Shown in pieces: positions 7,907 through 15,933 of a stretch of DNA of 64,000 nt (within the stretch, counting starts at the first letter, position 1; every line of letters begins with the position of its first letter). Position numbers and translations under genes: made by a program. The notes under the pieces were generated by a model. The model did not search any database. It was not told where the DNA came from and was given only the letters and a program-made list of their open reading frames with translations. Origin of the DNA: Arthrobacter sp. Soil763 (GTDB taxonomy: Bacteria; Actinomycetota; Actinomycetes; Actinomycetales; Micrococcaceae); contig NZ_LMSH01000002.1 in NCBI RefSeq assembly GCF_001428365.1, positions 1,075,505-1,139,504 of the forward strand, in the 5' to 3' direction.

Positions 7907-8716
7907 ATGACTGGGACGGTTCTTCCCCGCGGGCTCAGGTTTACCGCGGCGCTGGCACTCACGGCGGCTGCGCTCGCTGGCTGCAGCGGCGACGGCAACG
8001 GCACGCCGGTCTGGACGGCGGGAACGCCCGCCGCAAGTCCGACGTCGGACGCGGCCGGGGGTTCCACGGCGGGCACCGGCGCTGCGGCGTCCGGGACCCC
8101 CTCCGCCACGGCGGGGACGGCTGCGCCCGGAGCGACCGCGTCGGCCTGGAAGACCTATTCGGATCCCGGGAAGACCGTCAGCTTCGACCTGCCGCAGGAC
8201 TGGATCGCCCAGTCGGTGGCTCCGGCGGCCGGCACGCTGCCGGGTGCGCTGAGGGTTGAGGTCAAGGACGCGGAGGGCAGGTACCTGGCGACCCTGCAGA
8301 CCGGCCTGCGGCCGCAGCCGGCCGGCGCCTGCAAGACCGCAGCGGCCAAACCGTATGTGGTGGTCAGCAGCGTTCCGGTAGAGCTGCCGCACCGCGGCGG
8401 GGAGGGAACCATCGAGCCGCACGTGGTCTACCGCGTCATCCAGGGCTACAAGTATTTCGGCTCCTACGGCATCACCAACGTGGTCGGCGGCGCGGCCGGA
8501 AAGGCCTGCGCGCTGCGGAACATCGTCCGCGGCACGGAAGCCGCCGGGGACTACTCCTTCGGCGACCTGGTGGAACTCAAGGCCTTCGCCCCGGACCAGA
8601 AGGTCGCCCCGGCCAAGGCCTTCGACACGCTGGACCAGGCCGACAAATACGTCAACCAGGGCTCCGAATTCGCCAATGTCCAGCGGATGCTAATGTCGCT
8701 GAAGATCAAAAACTAG
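7907..8716 (+). CDS. Putative lipoprotein of unknown function
   Basis: 269 residues. The N-terminus MTGTVLPRGLRFTAALALTA leads to a lipobox LAGC, so the mature protein should be lipid-anchored outside the membrane. A Ser/Thr/Ala/Gly-rich linker (to about residue 80) precedes a folded domain starting WKTYSDPGKTVSFDLPQDW, a beta-rich module of a kind common in actinobacterial lipoproteins, with two cysteines (ACKTAAAK and KACALRN) that could form a disulfide. I place the start at ATG 7907 because the extra upstream codons would bury the signal peptide. No function can be assigned. The divergent DUF1684 gene lies upstream. Confidence 0.75.
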   Translation: MTGTVLPRGLRFTAALALTAAALAGCSGDGNGTPVWTAGTPAASPTSDAAGGSTAGTGAAASGTPSATAGTAAPGATASAWKTYSDPGKTVSFDLPQDWIAQSVAPAAGTLPGALRVEVKDAEGRYLATLQTGLRPQPAGACKTAAAKPYVVVSSVPVELPHRGGEGTIEPHVVYRVIQGYKYFGSYGITNVVGGAAGKACALRNIVRGTEAAGDYSFGDLVELKAFAPDQKVAPAKAFDTLDQADKYVNQGSEFANVQRMLMSLKIKN

Positions 8717-8800
8717 TCCAGCCGCGCCGCCCCTGGCGTCCCGGCAGACCGCCGAAGCCGCTGCCCGATCCAGCGGCTTCGCCAGCACCCCCGGAGATTC

Positions 8801-9607
8801 ATGGAACGCATTGTGACCGCACGCCTGGCCTTCAAAACGGTGGCCAACACCAAGGTCGCGATGGCCGTCGCCGTGGCCCGGAATCCCGGCTACAGCGGCT
8901 TCGAGGAGTCGCTGTCCGTGACGGCTGAAGGCACCGACGTGCCGCTGACCGAACTCGCCGACCACCACGGCGGCCGTTTCCACTACATGGAGTTCGCCGA
9001 GCCCACGGAGGTACTCGTGGACTACAGCGCCACCGTCACCGGCTTTGCGGCGCCCGAGGAGCCCGGACTGATGGAACTCATCCGGTATGTCCGGCCCAGC
9101 CGCTATGCCGAGTCGGACCGGTTGCTCCCGACGGCGTACGCCGAGTTCGGCGGCCTGGCCGGCGCGGAGCTGCTGCACGCGGTCCGGAACTGGGTCTTCA
9201 GCGAGCTGCGGTACGTCAGCGGCTCCTCGCGGGGGACCGACGGCGCCGTGGAGACCCTGCTGCACCGGCGCGGTGTCTGCCGGGACTTCGCCCACCTGGC
9301 CATCTCGCTGCTGCGGTCCAAGAACGTCCCGGCCCGGCTGGCTGCCGTCTACGCGCCCGGGCTGAGCCCGATGGACTTCCATGCCGTCGCCGAGGCCCAC
9401 ATCGACGGCGCCTGGCACGTGATCGACCCGACGGGCCTGGCGCCCCGGGCCAGCATGCTGCGGATCACCGCCGGCCGGGACTCATCCGACACTGCGTTCC
9501 TGTCTACTGTCGGCGGCAGCCTGTCCCTCCGCGAGCTCAAGGTCACCGCCGTCGTCACGGGCGAGCTGCCCACAGAAGACCCGGCCGAGCTGGTCACCAT
9601 CCGGTAG
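8801..9607 (+). CDS. Transglutaminase-like cysteine protease superfamily protein
   Basis: 268 residues, cytosolic by sequence. The catalytic triad of the transglutaminase fold is visible: Cys in RRGVCRDFAHLAISLLR, His in SPMDFHAVAEAHIDG, and Asp in WHVIDPTGLAPRASM. The N-terminal 90 residues form the beta-rich region that precedes this domain in the SMa/YebA-like subgroup. Members are usually peptidases or amidases rather than cross-linking enzymes; the substrate is unknown. GGAG lies just ahead of ATG 8801. It ends 28 bases before the convergent marR gene. Confidence 0.85.
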   Translation: MERIVTARLAFKTVANTKVAMAVAVARNPGYSGFEESLSVTAEGTDVPLTELADHHGGRFHYMEFAEPTEVLVDYSATVTGFAAPEEPGLMELIRYVRPSRYAESDRLLPTAYAEFGGLAGAELLHAVRNWVFSELRYVSGSSRGTDGAVETLLHRRGVCRDFAHLAISLLRSKNVPARLAAVYAPGLSPMDFHAVAEAHIDGAWHVIDPTGLAPRASMLRITAGRDSSDTAFLSTVGGSLSLRELKVTAVVTGELPTEDPAELVTIR

Positions 9608-9635
9608 CCCGCCGGGCCGGTCCCCGGCCGGAATC

Positions 9636-10199
9636 CTACTCGGCGGTTCCCGTCGCCCCGGGAACGGACCTGCCCTGCACGGAGGCGCGGAGCTTCTCGG
9701 TCAGGCGCAGCAGTTCGCGTTGTTCCTCAGCCGTCAGTGCCGGCGCCACGAGTGCGGCGATGTCTCGGACATGCTCGCGGCCGATCTGCTTCTGCAGGTC
9801 CCGGCCGGCGTCGGTGAGCCGGACCAGGACGCCGCGGCCGTCGTCGGGCGCCGGACGGCGCTCCACGAGGCCGCGCTTTTCCAGCCGTTCCACCAGCCGG
9901 CTCAGGCTCGACTGGCTCAGCAGCACGTGGTCGTTCAGCTCATTCTGGCGGAGCCACCCGGACGGGCAGCCGGAGAGCGTGAACAGCACGTCGTACTCGT
10001 TGACCGCGAGGGACTTGAACGCCGGTCCGGACTGGAGCCGCCGCATCACGGCCACCTGCGCCCGGAACAGCGACTCCCAGGTCTGCGCCGCCAGGCGCAC
10101 CGCGGCGCCCGGCGCCGCCGTCGGCGTTTCCGACGACGGCGCCGTGCCCGGCGTCGGAATCTGCGCCGCCGCTGCCTGGCCGTGTCCCGCGGGCATCAC
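9636..10199 (-). CDS. MarR-family transcription regulator
   Basis: 187 residues. An unconserved Pro/Ala-rich 35-residue start leads to a winged helix-turn-helix: LNEYDVLFTLSGCPSGWLRQ-type scaffold, recognition region HVLLSQSSLSRLVERLEKRG, and wing VERRPAPDDGRGVLVRLTDAG. The last helix (LTAEEQRELLRLTEKLRAS) is the dimerisation part. GTG 10199 overlaps the luciferase-like gene stop by 4 bases; ATG 10196 directly after it is an alternative start. The tight coupling suggests it controls the oxidoreductase gene and itself from the shared promoter near 11340. Confidence 0.85.
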   Translation of the reverse strand: MMPAGHGQAAAAQIPTPGTAPSSETPTAAPGAAVRLAAQTWESLFRAQVAVMRRLQSGPAFKSLAVNEYDVLFTLSGCPSGWLRQNELNDHVLLSQSSLSRLVERLEKRGLVERRPAPDDGRGVLVRLTDAGRDLQKQIGREHVRDIAALVAPALTAEEQRELLRLTEKLRASVQGRSVPGATGTAE

Positions 10200-11299
10200 G
10201 CCTCCTGCGGGGCGGCCTCATGGGCTGCCAGCGATGCGGCCACTCGGCCCGCGTGGGTCGGCGGGGCGGGAACATGGGCCGGGGTCTTCTCGGCGTATTC
10301 CTTGCGGAGCACCGGCAGGACTTCCTCGCCGAACAGGTCCAGCTGCTCGAGGACGGTCTTCAACGGCAGGCCCGCATGGTCGATCAGGAACAGCTGGCGC
10401 TGGTAGTCGCCGAAGTGTTCCCGGAAGGTCAGGGTCTTCTCGATGACTTCCTGGGGGCTGCCGACGGTCAGCGGGGTCTGGGAGGTGAAGTCCTCCAGGG
10501 AGGGGCCGTGGCCGTAGACCGGGGCGTTGTCGAAGTACGGCCGGAACTCCTTGATGGCGTCCTGGGAGTTCTTCCGCATGAAGAACTGGCCGCCGAGGCC
10601 CACAATGGCCTGGTCTGCCTTGCCGTGGCCGTAGTGCTCGTACCGTTCGCGGTAGAGGCCGATCAGCTGCTGGTAGTGCTCCTTGGGCCAGAAGATGTTG
10701 TTGGCGAAGAAACCGTCGCCGTAGTAGGCGGCCACTTCGGCGATCTGCGGGGTGCGGATCGAGCCGTGCCAGACAAAGGGCGCGACGCCGTCGAGCGGCC
10801 GCGGCGTGGAGGTGAAGTTCTGCAGCGGGGTGCGGTGCTTCCCGGACCAGTTGACCGTGTCCTCGTCCCAGAGCCGGCGCAGCAGGGAGTAGTTCTCGAT
10901 CGCGAGCTCGATGCCGTCCTGGATGTTTTTCCCGAACCACGGGTAGACCGGGGCGGTGTTGCCGCGGCCCAGGACAAGGTCAACCCTGCCGTCGGCGAGG
11001 TGCTGGAGCATGGCGAAGTCCTCGGCGATCTTCACCGGGTCGTTGGTGGTGATTAGCGTGGTGGCGGTGGAGAGGATGATCCGCTGTGTCTGCGCCGCGA
11101 TGTACGCCAGCGTGGTGGTGGGGGAGGAGGAGAAGAATGGCCGGTTGTGGTGCTCGCCGATGGCGTAGACATCCATGCCGATCTCTTCGACCTTCTTCGC
11201 AATGGCAACGGAGGCCTTGATGCGCTCGTGTTCGGTGGGGGCGCGGCCCGTGGTGGGGTCGGTAGTGATGTCGCTGACGCTGAATACGCCGATCTGCAT
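10196..11299 (-). CDS. Luciferase-like flavin-dependent monooxygenase
   Basis: A 367-residue F420/FMN-type monooxygenase of the bacterial luciferase fold. The first strand MQIGVFSVSD, the block DVYAIGEHHNRPFFSSSP, the A-Q-T-x-R-I-I-L-S-T-x-T-T-L motif and the DGRVDLVLGRGNTAP loop are characteristic of the LLM class. ATG 11299 is preceded by AAAGGAAC, a better start than codons further upstream that would cover the promoter. The substrate cannot be read from sequence; many paralogues oxidise xenobiotics or thio compounds. It forms a two-gene unit with the downstream marR gene. Confidence 0.88.
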   Translation of the reverse strand: MQIGVFSVSDITTDPTTGRAPTEHERIKASVAIAKKVEEIGMDVYAIGEHHNRPFFSSSPTTTLAYIAAQTQRIILSTATTLITTNDPVKIAEDFAMLQHLADGRVDLVLGRGNTAPVYPWFGKNIQDGIELAIENYSLLRRLWDEDTVNWSGKHRTPLQNFTSTPRPLDGVAPFVWHGSIRTPQIAEVAAYYGDGFFANNIFWPKEHYQQLIGLYRERYEHYGHGKADQAIVGLGGQFFMRKNSQDAIKEFRPYFDNAPVYGHGPSLEDFTSQTPLTVGSPQEVIEKTLTFREHFGDYQRQLFLIDHAGLPLKTVLEQLDLFGEEVLPVLRKEYAEKTPAHVPAPPTHAGRVAASLAAHEAAPQEA

Positions 11300-11339
11300 G
11301 GTGTTCCTTTCCGGGCCGGAGACTTCCGGTAACTGCTTC

Positions 11340-11370
11340 ACTATAACCGATTTACATGCATTTGCATCTA
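11340..11370 (-). promoter_or_regulatory. Putative promoter and MarR operator for the oxidoreductase-marR unit
   Basis: On the minus strand a -10-like TATAGT lies at 11345-11340. Just upstream is an imperfect inverted repeat, GATGCAAATG-CATGTAAATC (about 11368-11349 on the minus strand), with 7 of 10 arm positions matching and an ATGCAT centre. AT-rich palindromes at the -10/-35 spacer are typical MarR sites. No clear -35 is seen. Confidence 0.35.
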
Positions 11371-11485
11371 TCACCCTCTACAACGCGTTGCGCGTGGGAT
11401 TATTCCGGCGCCGTCGGCCTTCAGCCTGGCCGCGCTGGGCCCGTACCCGTCGCCATCTCTACTGACCAGTGTTTGGGTCCCTGTC

Positions 11486-12061
11486 ATGCCGACAATTGAG
11501 AGGTTCAACTCTGCGCCTACGAAATTGGCGCCTTTGGCCTTATTGCTCCCAGGGGCCGGATACACGGTTCAAGGGCCGTTGCTTTACTGGCCTGTACTCG
11601 CTCTGACTCGGGCGGGTTGGGACGTCTGGTCAATCAACTGGCACGCCGACGTCGGCGGCCCTGCACCAAGGGATACCCAGCACTTTGTTGAAGAGGCGGT
11701 CTCCCACGCGCTGCATGAGATGCCATGCGCCCCAAGTGCAGTAGTCGGCAAATCCCTCGGAACCTACGCGCTACCGTACTTCTTGGACTGGGAAGTTCAA
11801 GCCGCGTGGATAACGCCCATCCTCTCAGACGTCCGAATCGCCGAGGCGGCCCGCAAAGCGTCCGCCAGACACCTCTTCGTCGGTGGGACAGCGGACCCAT
11901 CTTGGCGCCCGGAGGAAGTCTCGAGCTCCCACTCTGAGAAGGTCGTTGTCGAGGACGGAAACCACAGTCTCGAAGTGTCGGAAACGGATTGGCACCACTC
12001 AGCAACCGTTCAACTGGAAGTCCTTACAAGGCTGGTAGATCACCTAACGCGGTCCCGGTGA
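11486..12061 (+). CDS. Small alpha/beta-hydrolase
   Basis: 191 residues with the start of an alpha/beta-hydrolase fold: strand and oxyanion loop LALLLPGAGYTVQGPLLYWP, nucleophile elbow VVGKSLGTYALPYF (serine in GKSLG), acid in FVGGTADPSWRP and histidine in VVEDGNHSLEVS. It is shorter than most members, with little or no cap domain. Substrate unknown. Codon use and GC are lower than in the neighbouring core genes, which fits recent acquisition along with the following genes. No strong ribosome site is visible before ATG 11486. Confidence 0.8.
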   Translation: MPTIERFNSAPTKLAPLALLLPGAGYTVQGPLLYWPVLALTRAGWDVWSINWHADVGGPAPRDTQHFVEEAVSHALHEMPCAPSAVVGKSLGTYALPYFLDWEVQAAWITPILSDVRIAEAARKASARHLFVGGTADPSWRPEEVSSSHSEKVVVEDGNHSLEVSETDWHHSATVQLEVLTRLVDHLTRSR

Positions 12062-12177
12062 AGGACCGGCTTACGGACTCGTTGAGAAGTACGACGTTTC
12101 CCTGTTAGTCGAGCCAAGGAAAACCGGATCCCAACTGGACGTAGTGCCCACGGAGTCCGTCGTGCAAGAATCCCCGC

Positions 12178-12450
12178 ATGGATGAGGACTAGCGGCACAT
12201 GAGGGATGAACTGATGACCCTGGATGCCCTCCTGCGGGCGATGGATCGGCGTGATGAGGTCTTCCGGATGATTGAGGACTCAGAGAACGAGGACGAAGCA
12301 AGACGCAGGGTGGGCCAGTTGCTAGGTGTGGGTGAGTTGGGAAGCCGGGCGGTCCTCGACCTGCAAGTTTGAAGGCTCACCCGAGACCAGCGGCAGAGGC
12401 TCGCTTCCCGGGCGGCAGAAGTTGGGTCGCAGTTGCCTGTTGACCAATGA
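12178..12450 (+). pseudogene. GyrA-like small gene interrupted by two stop codons
   Basis: One frame from ATG 12178 to TGA 12448-12450 reads as a single 90-codon protein broken by TAG at 12190-12192 and TGA at 12370-12372. The middle part (LDALLRAMDRRDEVFRMIED, then ARRRVGQLLGVGEL and SRAVLDLQV) followed after the second stop by RLTRDQRQRL matches the coiled-coil end of DNA gyrase/topoisomerase A subunits, where ILDMQ-x-x-R-L-T is conserved. Small proteins of this kind occur in actinobacteria. A single C-to-T change explains each stop (CAG to TAG, CGA to TGA). The open part 12199-12372, with GAGGA ten bases ahead of its ATG, could still make a 57-residue peptide. Confidence 0.6.
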
Positions 12451-12580
12451 GGGCGACGGGGAAATCCGTCAGAGGGTGACGCGGTGTAACGTCCCGAGGT
12501 GAGAAACCGCTCAATAGGGCCGGCGCCCGTTCGCCATCCGGCCTACGGGCACCCAACTATCGAGAGCTAGTCTCTTAGTC

Positions 12581-13339
12581 ATGGAAGACGAGCAAGTACT
12601 CAACGGGGGCAACGCCAGCGGCGTCGTTGTGCGTGTTGGGTCAACAGTCCGCAAACCATGGACCGACGCAACCCCGAGTGTTCTTGCGTTCATGACAGCA
12701 GTCCGGGAGGCGGGGGTCGATGTGCCTCTCGTACTTGGCCAAGACGAGCAGGGTAGACAAGTCACCGAGTTCATTCCCGGGCGACTCGCCCTCGATTCGG
12801 ATCCGCTCACGCATTCGGAATTCGGCAGGGTAGGAGCGATGGTGCGGGCCATACATGACGCGAGCGAAGCATTCACGCCAGACCCCGGCGCGTCGTGGAC
12901 CACGGCGATTCCCAGCCCCGGCGAAGAGCTAATCTGCCACAATGATCTTGCCCCGTGGAACCTGATCATCGGCGAACGTTGGACCTTCATCGACTGGGAC
13001 GCTGCCGCTCCGAGCACAAGGTTATGGGACCTTGCCTACGCCGCCCAGGCGTTCACACTCTCCGATACCCAGCAGGCGCCCGAGGAATCGGCCAGGAATC
13101 TCGCGGCGTTCGTGGATGGCTATGAAGCGGACCATGTGTTGCGCGCCGACCTCCCCACAGCAATGCATCGTAAGGCTGCAGAGATGTACAACCTTCTGAG
13201 CACTTCCTATGAGACAGGTCAAGAGCCTTGGGGCACGATGTTTGCCAGCGGGCACGGCGACCACTGGAGAGCCGCGACTCAATACGCCGGTCAGCATCAG
13301 GCCATCTGGGCGGAAGCGCTCTTAGCGCCGACGCGTTGA
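12581..13339 (+). CDS. Aminoglycoside phosphotransferase (APH)-family kinase
   Basis: 252 residues. The kinase catalytic loop ICHNDLAPWNLIIG and metal-binding FIDWDAAAP are intact, and the N-lobe strand VVRVGSTVRKPW should hold the ATP-binding lysine. The family phosphorylates small alcohols including aminoglycosides, macrolides, choline and others; nothing here identifies the substrate, and resistance should not be assumed. A -10-like TAGTCT at 12568-12573 lies seven bases before ATG 12581, suggesting a leaderless message. It belongs to the lower-GC accessory stretch. Confidence 0.82.
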   Translation: MEDEQVLNGGNASGVVVRVGSTVRKPWTDATPSVLAFMTAVREAGVDVPLVLGQDEQGRQVTEFIPGRLALDSDPLTHSEFGRVGAMVRAIHDASEAFTPDPGASWTTAIPSPGEELICHNDLAPWNLIIGERWTFIDWDAAAPSTRLWDLAYAAQAFTLSDTQQAPEESARNLAAFVDGYEADHVLRADLPTAMHRKAAEMYNLLSTSYETGQEPWGTMFASGHGDHWRAATQYAGQHQAIWAEALLAPTR

Positions 13340-13399
13340 CGGACCGGCTGCCGAGCACCCGTCCGAGCTTTTGCTGGTGCCGTCCGCCCAATGCGGGGA

Positions 13400-13591
13400 T
13401 TATGCCGACCGCCGCATTCGGCCTCGGAGCAGGACCAAGAGAATTGAAGTAACGACGGCGGCGGCGATGCCGCCCAGAAGATCAGACCAAAAGATGACAG
13501 GGAGCTTGGTCAGAACGAACAGAAGTTGCGTCAGTGCGCTCAGGCCGGCAGTCCCTGTGCCGGCTATCAGTAGTCTCGTCTTGTGATCCAT
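13400..13591 (-). CDS. Small two-helix membrane protein
   Basis: 63 residues: MDHKTRLLIAGTGTAGLSAL, then two hydrophobic segments (LLIAGTGTAGLSALTQLLFV and a second helix, PVIFWSDLLGGIAAAVVTSI) and a basic end RGRMRRSA. ATG 13591 has GGGGA nine bases ahead. No family is recognised. It may belong with the two other small membrane reading frames upstream on the same strand. Confidence 0.55.
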   Translation of the reverse strand: MDHKTRLLIAGTGTAGLSALTQLLFVLTKLPVIFWSDLLGGIAAAVVTSILLVLLRGRMRRSA

Positions 13592-13828
13592 GCCATCCCC
13601 AAAGGTGTGCTCGCAGTTACTCGCACCGCCAGAGTACGCGTAGGGGAATTCCTCCCTAATGCTCGGTCTTGATCTGTCCGGGCCCAGGGTGGCCCGGGGC
13701 CGCCGTCGGCGCCGCCCCGGGCGGCGAGCACGCCGTAGTACGCCGCCACTAGGACCAGCGCGATACCTACCCAGAGCGTGGTGGCGCTCAGCCAACCCCT
13801 TGATGAAGGAATACGCGTCCAGGACCAC
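13567..13828 (-). pseudogene. Possible frameshifted small membrane protein
   Basis: From GTG 13828 the minus strand reads VVLDAYSFIKG in one frame; one base out, the next frame continues as WLSATTLWVGIALVLVAAYY, a clear membrane helix followed by a charged tail that stops at 13567. Removing one G from the GGGG run in the lysine-glycine codons joins both parts. Either a frameshifted gene, a sequencing slip, or coincidence. This is all that the 302-base stretch 13592-13893 holds. Confidence 0.3.
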
Positions 13829-13893
13829 CCCGACTGGTCGAACTGCCGGCGGTTGCTCGGCGCTCGCTGAGACCCGGGACTCCCGGCCCGGGG

Positions 13894-14241
13894 TCAGCGC
13901 GCCGGCCGGTCGCCGCGCCACTGCTGCCACCGCCACGCATGCCAGAAGAGCAGGCAAAGGACGACGACGACCCCAACGAGGAGCGCATGCGGCGCAAACG
14001 TCATCGTGAGAAATAAGACAGTAGGCGGCCCTCCAAGCGGGCCGATGTTGAACGTCACGGTCGAGAGGATCGCTAAGCTGCCGACGACCAGTACCGCGGC
14101 CAGCAGCCACAGCAGGGCAATGAACGGGTTGATCGACCAGCGCGGGTCCGGGCGGTACGGCTCATGCTCCGCCTGGACGCCGGGATTCCCGCCCTCAGCT
14201 ACTTCCCGAAAGCCGGTTGCGCTGGCTGATGACTGTTCCAT
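13894..14241 (-). CDS. Small membrane protein of unknown function
   Basis: 115 residues starting at ATG 14241 behind GGGGGAAA. The hydrophilic first 35 residues (including YRPDPRWSINPF) are followed by two membrane helices: FIALLWLLAAVLVVGSLAIL and HALLVGVVVVLCLLFWHAW, with a hydrophobic loop between that may be a third pass, and a basic end RWQQWRGDRPAR. No recognised family. The frame extends further upstream, but the ribosome site decides this start. Confidence 0.6.
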   Translation of the reverse strand: MEQSSASATGFREVAEGGNPGVQAEHEPYRPDPRWSINPFIALLWLLAAVLVVGSLAILSTVTFNIGPLGGPPTVLFLTMTFAPHALLVGVVVVLCLLFWHAWRWQQWRGDRPAR

Positions 14242-14324
14242 GTTTCCCCCAATGAATTTGCAATCCGGTGTTCTACCGTAGGTCCACCCTAATGTCAGTC
14301 GTTTGTCCGGCTTGTCGTGAACGG

Positions 14325-15218
14325 TCACTCATTCGTGCCCGCGTAAAGGATGGTGATCGCGTTTCCCGGGTCCTGCAGGAGTTTGCTCACGGGGCCGCCG
14401 TCGTCCAGGAACAGGCCGGCGGTATTCGGTACGGAGCCAGCGCGGAACGGATCGGCCGCCTTCAGCAGGGTTTTGCGGTCGCTTGAGGGAATCTGCTTGG
14501 CGTTGAGTGCTTCGGCACCTTTAATGTCCCACGGCAGGTTCGCGAAACCGTCCGGGGCCCAGCCCAGTATGAGCCCCTGATAGTGCCCCGGGGCCCCCAC
14601 GGAAATGATCTCCGCGTAGGAAGATGACCGGGGCCCCAGGTGAATCATCGCTGCGGTGGGTTCGATCCCGTCTGCTACAGATGCGTCCTTGTAGGTGAAT
14701 TCTCCAAGTGCGCCAAGATCGTAAAGCCATCGAATATGCGGCTTGTACTGGTCGGACTCCATGGTGACCGCGAAGAACTTCAAGCTGTTCGCATCGAATA
14801 TCGCACGGACGGTGTAGTAATCATCGCGGTAGATGTTTAGCAGCGGCTCGCCGGGTGTGCCCTGGCTGCAGGTGGATACTTTCGAGCAGAGGGGGTGGGA
14901 TTCTCGCGGCACACCTAGTTTGCTGCTGACAAACTCGGCGGACTGTTCCAGAGCCAGCGAATCGATTGCTTCCTTCTGTGCTTGGAAAGCGTCGGGGGTG
15001 CTTTGAACAGCGGGCGTATCGCCCTGGGCCGGCGCGCTGGCCGGCGATGCGACAGCGGGTGACGTGCTTGCGGGCGACGCGCTCGGGGAATTGCACCCGC
15101 CCGCAACCGTCATCAGCAAGACTCCCAGGAAAGTGGCAACACTGCTCGTCCTGTACCTTCGGGTCGCCTCACGCATGCGGCTGCCCGAGTGGTCCTGATG
15201 TGCAGCTTCTCTGGTCAT
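14325..15218 (-). CDS. Putative lipoprotein of the accessory stretch
   Basis: 297 residues. A long basic start leads to the membrane segment FLGVLLMTVAGGC, whose VAGGC is an acceptable lipobox, then an Ala/Ser/Pro spacer (PASTSPAVASPASAPAQ). The folded part has two cysteines close together (HPLCSKVSTCSQG) and blocks such as LLNIYRDDYYTVRAIF and RWLYDLGALGEFTY. It recalls the ETEC_3214-type proteins, but I am not sure. ATG 15218 is chosen for its GAGG site; ATG 15176 would give a more ordinary signal peptide length. Confidence 0.6.
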   Translation of the reverse strand: MTREAAHQDHSGSRMREATRRYRTSSVATFLGVLLMTVAGGCNSPSASPASTSPAVASPASAPAQGDTPAVQSTPDAFQAQKEAIDSLALEQSAEFVSSKLGVPRESHPLCSKVSTCSQGTPGEPLLNIYRDDYYTVRAIFDANSLKFFAVTMESDQYKPHIRWLYDLGALGEFTYKDASVADGIEPTAAMIHLGPRSSSYAEIISVGAPGHYQGLILGWAPDGFANLPWDIKGAEALNAKQIPSSDRKTLLKAADPFRAGSVPNTAGLFLDDGGPVSKLLQDPGNAITILYAGTNE

Positions 15219-15420
15219 GACAACCTCGTGATTCTGGGTAGGCCACGAGTGGCCAGGAACGAGCGGACGCTGAAACAGCGAAGTGATCGAAGTACCCTGA
15301 CCACGCCGGGTCCGCGGTCATGTACTGCCCGGGATATGGCCGCCCCCAATGAACGGCCATATCCGCGGGTGGCTGGAGGGAGCTACGGCCGCGATGGCGC
15401 CTCCGGGCGCGGCAGACCGC

Positions 15421-15711
15421 TCATGCCGCCTGCTTAAGGGCGGCCCGCGGACCGAGGCCGGTGCGGCGGGGCCGGTCGGTTCCCGGGCGCAGCCCGGACC
15501 TGATCAGAGCTTCGCGGGCGTCTGTCGACTCGTACCCGAGGAACGCGCCGTCGAGGACGATGTCGCAGTGGGGGAGGGCGCGTTCAGCCCGGTGGCGGAG
15601 GGCGAGCAGGCCTTGAAGGTTTCGGTTGGTCAGCGTTCCGACCGGGCGGATCGTAACAGTCGAGGCATCGAGGTCGACTGACACCGTGACGCCAAGTTTG
15701 CCGGTAGTCAT
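15421..15711 (-). CDS. Small STAS-like protein of unknown function
   Basis: 96 residues from ATG 15711. The alternating pattern VTVSVDLDASTVTIRPVGTL, an amphipathic helix NLQGLLALRHRAERAL, then DIVLDGAFLGYESTDAREAL resembles the strand-helix order of STAS (anti-sigma antagonist-like) domains, though it is short and lacks a clear phosphorylated serine. The frame is open upstream, but the leader there looks non-coding and contains promoter-like palindromes. It is divergent from the GAF-ANTAR gene, which may be a functional hint. Confidence 0.5.
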   Translation of the reverse strand: MTTGKLGVTVSVDLDASTVTIRPVGTLTNRNLQGLLALRHRAERALPHCDIVLDGAFLGYESTDAREALIRSGLRPGTDRPRRTGLGPRAALKQAA

Positions 15712-15778
15712 AGATATGGATCTCTCTACGAACACGAACGGGCCGCGTCTTGACCCAAAAAGAAGGCTAATGCACCAT

Positions 15779-15807
15779 TTCCGAACGCGGAAGTAACTTA
15801 CGTCACT
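15779..15807. promoter_or_regulatory. Paired inverted repeats between divergent genes
   Basis: TTCCG-AACG-CGGAA (15779-15792) runs directly into AGTAAC-TTAC-GTCACT (15792-15807, 5 of 6 arm positions). They lie between the STAS-like gene and the GAF-ANTAR gene, so a regulator site is plausible. No protein can be named. Confidence 0.25.
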
Positions 15808-15933
15808 ACTTTCCGGAAGTGGGTCCGCACGGCAACCGGTCCACCGCCGACGTCGATCCGGACCAGTCCCGCGCTGCCTGTGCGCCGCTTCTGCCATCTG
15901 TCGGGATCGGCAGGGCGGGGTGCATAGTTAGAT

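Noticed and set aside
12581..13339. Aminoglycoside resistance gene
   Set aside because: Kinase motifs are present but the family is broad, and nothing in the sequence indicates an antibiotic substrate.
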